From: an uncultured Lachnospiraceae bacterium
Lineage (GTDB): Bacteria > Bacillota > Clostridia > Lachnospirales > Lachnospiraceae
Assembly (NCBI GenBank): GCA_945949085.1
Contig: CAMFDJ010000002.1
Coordinates: forward strand, 140,747-204,746
Direction of reading: 5' to 3'
Length of the DNA: 64,000 nt
A program made the position numbers and the translations under genes. Shown in pieces: positions 1 to 8,388 of this stretch. The notes under the pieces were generated by a model. That model saw nothing but the letters and a program-made list of their open reading frames with translations, ran no database searches and was not told the DNA's origin. Position 1 is the first letter of the stretch. The number at the start of each line of letters is the position of its first letter.

Positions 1-1
1 C

Positions 2-1807
2 ACATCCGAGGAGAGCATTACAAGCGCTTATGTAAAGAATGAAGACCCGGATGCAATCATCAATATTGTGGATGCCACCAATTTAAGTCGAAGCCTGTTC
101 TTTACGTCGCAGCTTTTGGAATTGGGCATTCCGGTGGTAGTTGCGCTGAACAAGAGTGATGTGAATGAAAAGAAAGATACCAAGATCAACGTATCGCTGT
201 TGTCTGAAAAGCTTGGCTGTCCGGTGATCGAAACTGTGTCCACCTCTGCAGGCCATACCGGATTGAAAGATGTAGTGACAAAAGCTGCTTCTTTAAAGGG
301 GTGCGGGCAGAAAGCACCTTATGTGCAGAGTGAGATTGATCTGCACAATAAGAGTGAAGTGGAGGCCGCTGACAGAAAGCGCTTTGAGTTTGTAAAGTCA
401 ATCGTTTCTTCCGTTGAAAAGCGTAAAGTCCTGACGAAAGAAAAAAACGGTCAGGACAAAATTGACGCGGTTCTGACAAATCCATGGCTGGGGATTCCGA
501 TTTTTGCTGTGGTCATGTTTCTTGTATTTTATATTTCCCAGTCCACAGTGGGCACATGGATTGCCGACTGGCTCGTGGGTTGGATAGAGACCTTTCAGGA
601 ATGGGTGGCAGGTCTTCTGGAAAATGCAAACCCGTTCTTGCAGTCGCTGCTGGTTGACGGTATCATAGGTGGTGTGGGAGCTGTTGTAGGCTTCCTGCCG
701 CTGGTCATGGTGATGTATTTCCTGATCGCTCTTTTGGAAGACTGCGGCTACATGGCAAGGGCCACCGTAGTGCTGGACCCAATTTTTAAAAGAGTTGGTC
801 TTTCAGGAAAATCAGTCATTCCTATGGTGATCGGTACCGGATGTGCTATTCCGGGTATCATGGCATGTCGTACCATCCGCAACGAGAGGGAGAGAAGAGC
901 GACCGCCATGCTGACACCGTTTATGCCATGCGGGGCGAAGCTGCCTGTTATCGCGTTGTTCGTAGGCGCCTTTTTCCCGGACACACCGTGGGTAGGCACG
1001 CTGATGTATTTCGCAGGTATTTTGCTGATTTTATTGGGCGCGCTGCTGGTGAATGCCGTCACAGGATATCAATTCAGAAAATCCTTCTTTATCATTGAGT
1101 TGCCGGAATATAAAATTCCGAGCCTGAAGCGGGCTGTCATTTCCATGCTGGGACGTGGTAAGGCGTATATTATCAAAGCCGGAACGATTATTCTTGTATG
1201 TAATACGATCGTTCAGATTATGCAGTCCTTCAACTGGCAGATGCAGGTTGTGGAGGAAGGAATGGAAAGTACTTCTATTCTGGCGACGATCGCTTCTCCG
1301 ATTGCGTATCTCTTAGTGCCGATCGTCGGCATCCTCGCATGGCAGCTTGCGGCAGCCGCAGTAACCGGCTTTATTGCAAAGGAAAATGTAGTTGGTACTT
1401 TGGCAGTCTGCTATGGACTTAGTGCATTTATTGACACGGAAGAACTTGCATTAGTCGGAGATGGAAATGTTGTTGCGTCTGCGATGGCACTTACCAAAGT
1501 AGCAGCGCTTGCTTATTTGATGTTCAATTTGTTTACCCCGCCTTGTTTTGCGGCGCTTGGTGCCATGAACTGCGAAATGCAGAGCAAAAAATGGTTATGG
1601 GGAGGCATTGCACTGCAGCTTGGAACGGGCTACACGGTAGCTTTTCTGGTATATCAGATCGGTACGCTGATCACGACAGGTAAACTTGGAAACGGATTCG
1701 CCTATGGTCTTATTGCGGTGTTTGTGATGGCTGCTATTGTAGCGGGGCTGATTCACAGAACAAATAAACAGTTTGAGGCAGAATATAAATTGAAAAATGC
1801 GGCCTGA
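2..1807 (+). CDS. feoB: Ferrous iron transporter FeoB (5'-truncated by window edge)
   Basis: Membrane GTPase that imports Fe(II). The open frame runs to the left edge, so the start, the G1 P-loop and the G3 motif lie outside; 601 residues are visible. The first codons read SITSAYVKNEDPDAIINIVD, then NKSD (G4) near residue 49. The membrane part follows, with the paired Gate motifs typical of FeoB (GIIGGVGAVVGFLPLV, then GYMARA and GCAIPGIMACRT). The Fe-transport C-terminal half is intact and ends at TGA 1805-1807. It is followed by a Cys-rich FeoB companion gene and by a second FeoB, so this is one of two tandem paralogues. The stretch coding IINIVDATN is nearly identical at the DNA level in both copies. 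The family is certain; which paralogue is the main importer cannot be told from sequence. Confidence 0.95.
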   Translation, partial: TSEESITSAYVKNEDPDAIINIVDATNLSRSLFFTSQLLELGIPVVVALNKSDVNEKKDTKINVSLLSEKLGCPVIETVSTSAGHTGLKDVVTKAASLKGCGQKAPYVQSEIDLHNKSEVEAADRKRFEFVKSIVSSVEKRKVLTKEKNGQDKIDAVLTNPWLGIPIFAVVMFLVFYISQSTVGTWIADWLVGWIETFQEWVAGLLENANPFLQSLLVDGIIGGVGAVVGFLPLVMVMYFLIALLEDCGYMARATVVLDPIFKRVGLSGKSVIPMVIGTGCAIPGIMACRTIRNERERRATAMLTPFMPCGAKLPVIALFVGAFFPDTPWVGTLMYFAGILLILLGALLVNAVTGYQFRKSFFIIELPEYKIPSLKRAVISMLGRGKAYIIKAGTIILVCNTIVQIMQSFNWQMQVVEEGMESTSILATIASPIAYLLVPIVGILAWQLAAAAVTGFIAKENVVGTLAVCYGLSAFIDTEELALVGDGNVVASAMALTKVAALAYLMFNLFTPPCFAALGAMNCEMQSKKWLWGGIALQLGTGYTVAFLVYQIGTLITTGKLGNGFAYGLIAVFVMAAIVAGLIHRTNKQFEAEYKLKNAA

Positions 1808-1847
1808 GCACAGAATCGCGCAGGCTTTGGCGGGAAAGGAGCAGCTT

Positions 1848-2024
1848 ATGGAAAATGTGATTGTCGCAGGAATTCTGGTATGTCTGGTAGGAGCAGCGAT
1901 CTTCTATTTATGGAAAGAGAAGAAGAACGGAAGAAAATGCATCGGTTGTCCTGCTGCAGGCGGGTGTTCGCACAGCGAATGCAAAGGCACGAAAGAGAGC
2001 TGCAACTGTCATTCAAAAAAATGA
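1848..2024 (+). CDS. FeoB-associated Cys-rich membrane protein
   Basis: Small protein of 58 residues: one N-terminal membrane helix (VIVAGILVCLVGAAIFYLW), a basic stretch, then a cluster of seven cysteines (CIGC, GGC, SEC, SCNC) near the C-terminus. This layout matches the FeoB-associated Cys-rich membrane protein family found beside feoB in Firmicutes. Its role is not established; a metal-binding or FeoB-assisting function is usually assumed. The ATG at 1848 is preferred because GGAAAGGAG lies about 8 bases upstream; an in-frame ATG at 1797 overlaps the feoB end and has no ribosome binding site. Confidence 0.85.
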   Translation: MENVIVAGILVCLVGAAIFYLWKEKKNGRKCIGCPAAGGCSHSECKGTKESCNCHSKK

Positions 2025-2042
2025 TGTAGGGAATGGGATATA

Positions 2043-2072
2043 TTGGCATTTTTGTTTGATTTGTGCTATACT
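2043..2072 (+). promoter_or_regulatory. Candidate sigma-A promoter for feoAB fusion
   Basis: TTGGCA at 2043-2048 and TATACT at 2067-2072 with an 18-bp spacer, 48 bp before the chosen start of the FeoA-FeoB fusion. This would let the second FeoB be expressed separately from the first. No obvious Fur-type dyad was recognised. Confidence 0.6.
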
Positions 2073-2119
2073 CGGCACGAATTAAGGTTGAAGCATATAA
2101 GAAAGCAAGGCGATATAAT

Positions 2120-4621
2120 ATGACACTTGAGGAGTTAAAAATCGGCGCATCAGCCACAATTGAGACAGTAGGAGGAGAGGGACACCTCAGGCAGCATTTC
2201 CTGGATATGGGAATGATTCCGGGAATACCGGTTACCATGGTAAAATATGCACCCATGGGAGATCCCCTGGAGGTGCGCATTCATGGATATGAACTGACGC
2301 TGCGCAGGGCTGATGCCGCGCAGATTACGGTGCAGCCGGTTGAAACAGATGCGCAGGACATGGAGAATACACAGCCGGGTAAAACTGAAAATTTCTCTGA
2401 TACCAAAGAAAAATCAGACAGGGTACCGGAGGAATACATAAATAACCAAAGTGAAAGAAAATCCGGAAAGCAATCCGGAAAACAATCCGGGAAAACGGTA
2501 AATAAACAGGCTGATAAGAAGGGGCAAAATCATACGGAAATCCATCACCCCGGACTCGGTGAGGACGGAAAATATCATGTAAAGAAGGATGAAAATCCGG
2601 TGGAAGAGGGCACGATTCTGACATTTGCCCTTGCCGGCAATCAGAACTGCGGTAAGACAACGCTGTTTAATCAGTTAACCGGTGCTAACCAGCATGTGGG
2701 CAATTTCCCCGGGGTGACGGTGGATCGAAAGGACGGCAGCATCAGAGGACATGCGGACACCTGTGTGACGGATCTGCCCGGTATTTATTCGATGTCACCG
2801 TATACGAGTGAGGAAGTGGTTACCAGAGAGTTTCTTTTGGATGAGAAGCCGAAAGGAATCATCAATATTGTGGATGCCACCAATATTGAGAGAAATCTGT
2901 ATCTGACGATGCAGCTGATGGAACTGGATATTCCGATGGTCCTGGCACTCAATATGATGGATGAGGTGCGGGAAAACGGCGGCTCCATCCGTGTCAATAT
3001 GCTCGAGGAGCTTCTGGGAATTCCCGTCATTCCGATTTCGGCGGCCAAGAACGAGGGTATTTCGGAGCTTGTTGACCATGCGCTCCATGTGGCAAAATAT
3101 CAGGAAAAACCGGGCAGACAGGACTTTTGTGATGCGGATGACCACGGCGGTGCAATCCACAGATGTATGCATGCTATCATGCATCTGATCGAAGATCATG
3201 CTGCGCAGGCGGGAATACCCGTGCGTTTTGCTGCTTCCAAGCTGGCGGAGGGTGATCCGCTGGTGCTTGAAAAACTTTGTCTGGATGAGAACGAAAAGGA
3301 AATGCTGGAACATATCATTCTGCAGATGGAGAAGGAGCGCGGCCTTGACAGGGCGGCGGCCGTCGCAGATATGCGATTCGCATTTATCGGTAAGATATGC
3401 CGGCAGACGGTGATAAGACCTCATGAGAGCAAAGAGCATGCAAGGAGCAGAAAAATCGACAGTGTTCTGACAGGCAAATATACGGCAATTCCCTCTTTTA
3501 TTGCCATTATGGGACTTGTGTTCTTTTTGACCTTCAATGTGATCGGGGCATGGCTTTCCTCACTCTTAGAGTCGGCAATCTCCTTTGGGACAGAACGGCT
3601 GGATACACTCATGCAGTCCGGGCATGTCAATGAGGTCCTTCGCTCTCTGGTGATAGACGGTGTCTGTAACGGTGTGGGAAGTGTTTTAAGCTTCCTTCCT
3701 ACGATTGTGGTGCTTTTTTTCTTTTTATCGCTGCTGGAAGACAGCGGCTATATGGCGCGTGTGGCATTTGTCATGGATAAACTGCTGCGTAAGATCGGTC
3801 TTTCCGGCAGAAGTATTGTTCCCATGCTGATCGGGTTTGGATGTACAGTGCCCGGTGTGATGGCGGCGCGTACGCTTCCTTCCCAGAGAGACCGCAAAAT
3901 GACGATTCTTTTGACCCCCTTTATGAGCTGTTCGGCAAAACTTCCGGTATATGCCTTTTTGACAGCGGCATTTTTCCCGGGAAGAGGGGGACTGATCATG
4001 GTGCTTTTATACTTTGGCGGCATTCTGGCCGGTATCGTGACAGCAGTCATCATGCGCAAATGCAAATTCCGCGGGGAAGCGGTTCCCTTTGTGATGGAAC
4101 TGCCCAATTACCGCATGCCGGGGGCAAAAAATGTGTGCAGACTCCTGTGGGAGAAGGCAAAAGACTTTTTGCAGAGGGCATTTACGGTCATTTTCCTGGC
4201 ATCCATCATTATCTGGTTCCTGCAGAATTTTGATATGGGATTGAATGCATGTACAGATTCAAAAAACAGTATTCTTGCCACGCTTGCGGGTGTGATCGCA
4301 CCGGTATTTGCACCGCTCGGTTTTGGCGACTGGCGCATTTCAACGGCGCTGATTACCGGATTTATGGCAAAAGAGAGTGTTGTGGCCACACTGACTGTTC
4401 TGTTTGGAACGACTGTCTCTCTCACGGAGGCTATCCCACCTGCGGCAGCACTCAGTCTGCTTGTTTTTTGTCTGCTTTATACACCTTGTGTGGCGGCAAT
4501 CGCATCAATCAAACGTGAGCTCGGCGCGAAGTGGGCCTGTTTTGTTGTTTTTATGCAGTGTGCGGTGGCATGGATCTGTGCATTTGCAGTCCATCTTGTC
4601 TGTGGCATCTGGATGAGATAA
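2120..4621 (+). CDS. feoB: FeoA-FeoB fusion ferrous iron transporter
   Basis: 833-residue protein joining a FeoA (SH3-like) domain at about residues 1-75 to a full FeoB. Between them lies a hydrophilic linker of about 90 residues with a basic repeated core (SGKQSGKQSGK). The GTPase shows G1 GNQNCGKTT near residue 173, G3 DLPG near 218 and G4 NMMD near 278. The membrane half starts near residue 455 and carries the two Gate motifs (GVCNGVGSVLSFLPT; GYMARV; GCTVPGVMAART). ATG 2120 is chosen because FeoA homology begins there (MTLEELKIG) and an AAGG lies upstream; the in-frame GTG at 2063 falls within the promoter spacer. Second FeoB of the locus, with its own likely promoter and terminator. FeoA fused to FeoB is known in Clostridia and is thought to couple the regulator to the G domain. 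Confidence 0.95.
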   Translation: MTLEELKIGASATIETVGGEGHLRQHFLDMGMIPGIPVTMVKYAPMGDPLEVRIHGYELTLRRADAAQITVQPVETDAQDMENTQPGKTENFSDTKEKSDRVPEEYINNQSERKSGKQSGKQSGKTVNKQADKKGQNHTEIHHPGLGEDGKYHVKKDENPVEEGTILTFALAGNQNCGKTTLFNQLTGANQHVGNFPGVTVDRKDGSIRGHADTCVTDLPGIYSMSPYTSEEVVTREFLLDEKPKGIINIVDATNIERNLYLTMQLMELDIPMVLALNMMDEVRENGGSIRVNMLEELLGIPVIPISAAKNEGISELVDHALHVAKYQEKPGRQDFCDADDHGGAIHRCMHAIMHLIEDHAAQAGIPVRFAASKLAEGDPLVLEKLCLDENEKEMLEHIILQMEKERGLDRAAAVADMRFAFIGKICRQTVIRPHESKEHARSRKIDSVLTGKYTAIPSFIAIMGLVFFLTFNVIGAWLSSLLESAISFGTERLDTLMQSGHVNEVLRSLVIDGVCNGVGSVLSFLPTIVVLFFFLSLLEDSGYMARVAFVMDKLLRKIGLSGRSIVPMLIGFGCTVPGVMAARTLPSQRDRKMTILLTPFMSCSAKLPVYAFLTAAFFPGRGGLIMVLLYFGGILAGIVTAVIMRKCKFRGEAVPFVMELPNYRMPGAKNVCRLLWEKAKDFLQRAFTVIFLASIIIWFLQNFDMGLNACTDSKNSILATLAGVIAPVFAPLGFGDWRISTALITGFMAKESVVATLTVLFGTTVSLTEAIPPAAALSLLVFCLLYTPCVAAIASIKRELGAKWACFVVFMQCAVAWICAFAVHLVCGIWMR

Positions 4622-4705
4622 CGCCGGCAAGCACGATGTCCGGTATTTCAAAATTTTATAGGACTCTGAATAATCTTGAACAGATAAAATAATATAGGGA
4701 ACAGT

Positions 4706-4745
4706 CGCACAGTCATGCCATATCGTGAAATATGGTTGCTGTGCG
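4706..4745 (+). terminator. Intrinsic terminator after feoAB
   Basis: Long hairpin with outer arms CGCACAG (4706-4712) and CTGTGCG (4739-4745) and inner arms CCATAT/ATATGG, followed by a T-rich run. It overlaps the -35 of the next promoter. Confidence 0.7.
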
Positions 4746-4764
4746 GCTTGTTTTTGTTTATAAT
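4736..4764 (+). promoter_or_regulatory. Candidate promoter of the histidine kinase gene
   Basis: TTGCTG at 4736-4741 and a consensus TATAAT at 4759-4764, spacer 17 bp. The -35 sits in the 3' arm of the upstream terminator. Confidence 0.65.
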
Positions 4765-4871
4765 TAGTGTAACTGTTTAGGGTCGCATATGCAAAAGGAA
4801 TGCCTCACGGAGACGATTATGCGGATGGGGATCTGAATAGCTACATAGAAAGAAACGAGAGACGAGGGTTT

Positions 4872-7160
4872 ATGGAATATAATATTGAGTTTCAGATCAG
4901 CGGACTTGTCATGCTGGTTCTGCTCATGGGGATTTTTTTCGCAAAAAAAAGAATTGCTACATTTGGCAATAGGCTGTATGCAGGTATGCTGATCACCGTG
5001 TTTGTTGCATGTGTGACAGATATTGCCAGTGTGATCACACTGGCGGATCCGACGAAAAAACCGGATCTGACGATCGCGCTGGCACATCTTTATCTGATCG
5101 TTGTCATTGTTTTTGTTGCGGAGCTTTGTATCTATACCATTTCACTTACCTGGACCGGTTCGTTTTGGAGCATGAAGGGCGCTAAGAAAGTGTTGCTCTT
5201 TGCGGGTGCGTTTACACTTATTTTGAGTATGCTCATCAGTGGGCTGCTGGTTCTTACGCCGGAAGGTGGCGGCAGGTATGTCTACACCATTGGACCGGCG
5301 GTTTCCTTTACCTATGCAGTGGGAGGCCTATCCCTTGTTTTTCTGTTTTTCTATACATTGGCACACAGGCGTCAGACGAAACTCAAGCAGCAGATGCCGA
5401 TTTATGTATATGTCATTGTAGAGGCCATTACGACAGTGATTCAGAGGAGTAACCCGTACATACTGTTGTCTTCCTTCGGTATGGTAATCGTCATCTTTAT
5501 CATGTATTTTGCACTGGAAAATCCGGATCTGAAGATGATACAGGCGCTCAACGATGCAATGGAGGATGCCCAAAAGGCGGATCAGACGAAAAACGCCTTC
5601 CTTGCCAACATGAGCCATGAGTTCCGGACACCGATCAATGCGATACTGGGTATGGACGAGATGATTTTGCGGGAAGCGGAATCTTCACATATCATAGAGT
5701 ATGCCATCAACATTAAGGGGGCGGGGAATGCGCTTTTGTGTCTGGTCAATGATGTGCTTGATTTTTCCAAAATTGAGTCCGGAAAGATGGAGATTACGCA
5801 GCGGGAATACCAATTATCTCAGCTCCTGCGAGACAGCATTGCACTGATTGAAATGAAAGCAGAACAAAAAGGACTTGCCGTCATGACGCAGGTGCAGGAG
5901 GATTTGCCGCGCGTTCTGTCAGGGGATGAGGTTCATATCCGTCAGATTTTGATCAATCTGATGTCAAATGCCGTGAAATATACGCAGCAGGGGAAGATAA
6001 CGCTTGCGGTCAGCGGACAGAAGATTTCAGATAATACATTGCTTTTACAGATCAGTGTTTCGGATACGGGTGTGGGAATCAAGCCGGAGGACATCAAGCG
6101 TCTTACCGAAGCTTTTGAAAGACTGGTAGAGACTGACAATCGCAGTATTGCAGGACTTGGTCTTGGACTGTCCATCACGACAGGTCTGCTTACAATGATG
6201 GGAAGTAAGCTCCGTGTGGCAAGTGAATACGGAAAAGGCTCCGTTTTCAGTTTTGAACTGTTGCAGAAGGTGATTGACTGGGAGCCTGTAGCAAACGCAT
6301 TTTCGGCTGAGGCGGGGACAAAAGAAGACGAAGAAGAAAAAACGACCTTTTGTGCGCAAAGAGCACGTGTGCTCGTTACAGATGACAATGAACTGAATCT
6401 GTCAGTGATACAAGGTCTTTTAAAGAGAACAGGCATACAGCTTACGACAGCCACCAGTGGCATGGAGACGATTGATCTTGTAACCAGGAACCATTATGAT
6501 CTCGTATTTCTGGATCACATGATGCCACAGATGGACGGGATAGAGACCTATCAGAGAATCCGCAGCCTTTGGGAAAACGGACAGCCTTTACAGACGGGCA
6601 GTGATACACCGTTTATTGTGCTGACGGCCAATGCTGTGGTCGGGGCAAAGGAGATGTATCTGTCAAAAGGTTTTACGGATTATCTGAGTAAGCCCGTTGT
6701 TGCACAAAAACTGGAGTATATGTTAAAAAAGCATCTGGCGCGTGATCTGTGGACGGAAACTTCGGAAGAAAAAACATTGCAGAAGCAAATGCAGGTAAAG
6801 CTGCGTCAGGTTAACAATACAAAAATGAATCCGGCAGAAGGCATCTCGGCGCTAAGGCAGCAGAGGTCGGATCCTAAAATGGTGAAATGCTTCCTGCTGC
6901 TGTGGGAAGAGAGAAGAGGAAAACTGCTCATGTTGCAGCAGACCGGAAATATGCGTGATATTTGTCTGATGCTGCGGGAACTGTCATCGCATTGCCGAGG
7001 CCTTGATGCCTATTCGGAAGCAGTTAGGATGCGGCACTTTTTGCAAAAGATGGTTGTACATGCAGGGCAGATGCAGACGGATGAAGTGTTGTCGGATATC
7101 CCGTTGCTTGTGGAAATGGGCGACAGCTTGATACAGGAAATGAAAGGAGAGAGTGTATGA
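4872..7160 (+). CDS. Membrane hybrid histidine kinase with receiver domain
   Basis: 762-residue signalling kinase. About seven N-terminal hydrophobic segments (residues 1-215) form a membrane sensor; no HAMP or PAS is evident. A HisKA domain carries the phospho-acceptor His in NMSHEFRTP (residue 249), then the ATPase domain with N box ILINLMSNAVKYT, G1 DTGVGIKP and G2 GLGLGLS. A receiver domain follows, with acidic pair VTDDN, phospho-Asp in VFLDHMMPQMDG (residue 548) and conserved Lys in SKPV. The last 130 residues are helical and may hold a degenerate HPt (LSSHCRG). ATG 4872 is preferred over 4800: ACGAGGG precedes it, and the AAGGA before 4800 abuts that start codon. It overlaps the next gene by 4 bases (ATGA), so the two are translationally coupled. 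The signal is unknown. Confidence 0.88.
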   Translation: MEYNIEFQISGLVMLVLLMGIFFAKKRIATFGNRLYAGMLITVFVACVTDIASVITLADPTKKPDLTIALAHLYLIVVIVFVAELCIYTISLTWTGSFWSMKGAKKVLLFAGAFTLILSMLISGLLVLTPEGGGRYVYTIGPAVSFTYAVGGLSLVFLFFYTLAHRRQTKLKQQMPIYVYVIVEAITTVIQRSNPYILLSSFGMVIVIFIMYFALENPDLKMIQALNDAMEDAQKADQTKNAFLANMSHEFRTPINAILGMDEMILREAESSHIIEYAINIKGAGNALLCLVNDVLDFSKIESGKMEITQREYQLSQLLRDSIALIEMKAEQKGLAVMTQVQEDLPRVLSGDEVHIRQILINLMSNAVKYTQQGKITLAVSGQKISDNTLLLQISVSDTGVGIKPEDIKRLTEAFERLVETDNRSIAGLGLGLSITTGLLTMMGSKLRVASEYGKGSVFSFELLQKVIDWEPVANAFSAEAGTKEDEEEKTTFCAQRARVLVTDDNELNLSVIQGLLKRTGIQLTTATSGMETIDLVTRNHYDLVFLDHMMPQMDGIETYQRIRSLWENGQPLQTGSDTPFIVLTANAVVGAKEMYLSKGFTDYLSKPVVAQKLEYMLKKHLARDLWTETSEEKTLQKQMQVKLRQVNNTKMNPAEGISALRQQRSDPKMVKCFLLLWEERRGKLLMLQQTGNMRDICLMLRELSSHCRGLDAYSEAVRMRHFLQKMVVHAGQMQTDEVLSDIPLLVEMGDSLIQEMKGESV

Positions 7161-7876
7161 AACAACAGGGGAGAAGAGTCTTTCAAATCATTTTGGCAGT
7201 GATCGTGCTGGTGACTGCCATAGGGGGAATGCCATTGCAAACGGAGGCAGCGCCTACATTTCAGATGAACCGCACAAAGAAGACGATGGTCATCGGGAGC
7301 AGCTATCAGTTCCGGGTTACGGATTCGGCATCTGCAAAGGTCACGTGGACAAGCTCGAATAAACGCGTGGCAAGTGTTTCACGGACAGGCAGGGTGAGGG
7401 CCAAAAGAAAAGGGAAAGCAGTGATCAAAGCCAACGTGAAGAAGAATGGGAAGACGACGACTTACAAGTGTACGGTGACAGTCATCACTCAGCAGAAGTC
7501 ATACGAGACGGATACGGTGCGGCTCATCAACAAACAGCGCCGCAGATACGGACGCCCGTCTTTAGATTACAGTGCGCAGCTGCAGAAGGCAGCGGATAAG
7601 CGTGCAAAGGAAGTGGCAACGAAGAAGTACTCGGCAAAGAGACCGAACGGCACCTATTTCACTTCCGCGATTGATATGGATTACAATTATGCAAGGGCAG
7701 GACAGACAATCGGCTGTGATTTTGCCACACCGGCAGATATTGTGGATGCATGGATGAATACGGCCGGCACCAAGGCACATATCTTAAGCAGATATTATAC
7801 AGATGTTGCAGTCAGTGTCTATCTGGCTGATGACGGCTATCTGTACTGGGTAGCAATCTTTGCCTGCAGAAAATAA
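7157..7876 (+). CDS. Secreted Ig-like (Big_2) plus CAP/SCP domain protein
   Basis: 239 residues. An N-terminal signal segment (RVFQIILAVIVLVTAIGGM) with a likely AxA cleavage region (TEAAP) is followed by a bacterial Ig-like Big_2 domain at about residues 35-112 (VTWTSSNKRVASVSRTGRV is diagnostic). A compact CAP/SCP domain fills about 118-239 (VRLINKQRRRYGRPSLDYS; GQTIG; VDAWMNTAGTKAHILS; YWVAIFACRK). CAP proteins of Firmicutes are secreted and mostly without known activity. The ATGA overlap with the kinase gene suggests they are made together, so the CAP protein may be tied to the signal the kinase senses; that link is inference. Confidence 0.85.
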   Translation: MKQQGRRVFQIILAVIVLVTAIGGMPLQTEAAPTFQMNRTKKTMVIGSSYQFRVTDSASAKVTWTSSNKRVASVSRTGRVRAKRKGKAVIKANVKKNGKTTTYKCTVTVITQQKSYETDTVRLINKQRRRYGRPSLDYSAQLQKAADKRAKEVATKKYSAKRPNGTYFTSAIDMDYNYARAGQTIGCDFATPADIVDAWMNTAGTKAHILSRYYTDVAVSVYLADDGYLYWVAIFACRK

Positions 7877-7908
7877 TATTTAAAAAATTATATTTTTAAA
7901 ATAGGCAC

Positions 7909-7937
7909 TTGCAAAATGAAAAAGGGAGTGCTACACT
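7909..7937 (+). promoter_or_regulatory. trp operon promoter
   Basis: TTGCAA at 7909-7914 and TACACT at 7932-7937, spacer 17 bp, immediately upstream of the T-box leader. Predicted start of transcription is near 7944. Confidence 0.75.
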
Positions 7938-7943
7938 TAGTAC

Positions 7944-8225
7944 AATTTAACGAGGTAAACCGTTGATGTGGAGATAAAAACGGATCGTGCACTTACAGAG
8001 AGCCCGGGGCGCTGGAAACCGGACAGAACGCAGGCTGTTAAATGGACCACGGAGGGCATAGGGAAAGGGATTGGCCGAGTATTCTATGACGTAAGGCATA
8101 CGTTAGTTGCCACAGATATGTTGGTATCTGGTGAGAGTACGATGTGCATCGTAAAGCAAGGTGGCACCGCGGTAAGTTTATCCGTCCTTGGCAGAAATAT
8201 ATATTTCTGCCAGGGACTTTTTTTG
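7944..8225 (+). promoter_or_regulatory. T-box riboswitch, tryptophan-specific
   Basis: Leader RNA that senses uncharged tRNA. The conserved T-box sequence is at 8158-8173 (AAGGTGGCACCGCGGT). It is followed at 8184-8224 by an intrinsic terminator, a stem of about 15 pairs with a T7 tail that would compete with the antiterminator. Stem I contains AGAGAG near 8000 and a distal GGAAACC loop. A TGG followed by A at 8043-8046 sits where the specifier codon is expected, which fits tRNA-Trp and the downstream trp genes. Uncharged tRNA-Trp should favour readthrough. The class is certain; the exact specifier is inferred from context without a folded model. Confidence 0.92.
8184..8224 (+). terminator. 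T-box attenuator terminator
   Basis: Arms GTCCTTGGCAGAAAT (8184-8198) and ATTTCTGCCAGGGAC (8203-8217) pair throughout with one G-U, followed by seven T. It is the regulated terminator of the trp T-box. Confidence 0.93.
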
Positions 8226-8240
8226 TTATGGCGACGAGGA

Positions 8241-8354
8241 AAATGGGCATCATGCTTGCATGGATGGCCATTTGACGACCGCTAATCATCGAGCCGATAG
8301 GCGAGATGTAGCGAGGAAGGAAACCAAGCGGCCGCGAAGCGGACATTTGGTTTC
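8241..8354 (+). repeat. Three-hairpin structured block between T-box and trpE
   Basis: Three adjacent hairpins fill the untranslated space before trpE. Hairpin 1: AAATGG/CCATTT (8241-8246, 8268-8273) with inner CATGC-TT-GCATG. Hairpin 2: CGCTA/TAGCG (8280-8284, 8309-8313) enclosing CATC-GA-GCC-GATA-GGC-GA-GATG, which has a tandem GA/GA internal loop. Hairpin 3: GAAACCAA/TTGGTTTC (8320-8327, 8347-8354) with inner CCGC-GAA-GCGG. None has a T tail, so they are not terminators. I do not recognise the family. Confidence 0.6.
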
Positions 8355-8388
8355 AAATAAAAATAGCTTAAACGAAAGGAGGTATCCC

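Noticed and set aside
8188..8388. Upstream extension of trpE into the T-box terminator
   Set aside because: The frame is open by chance; the AAAGGAGG at 8375 and family length place the start at 8389.
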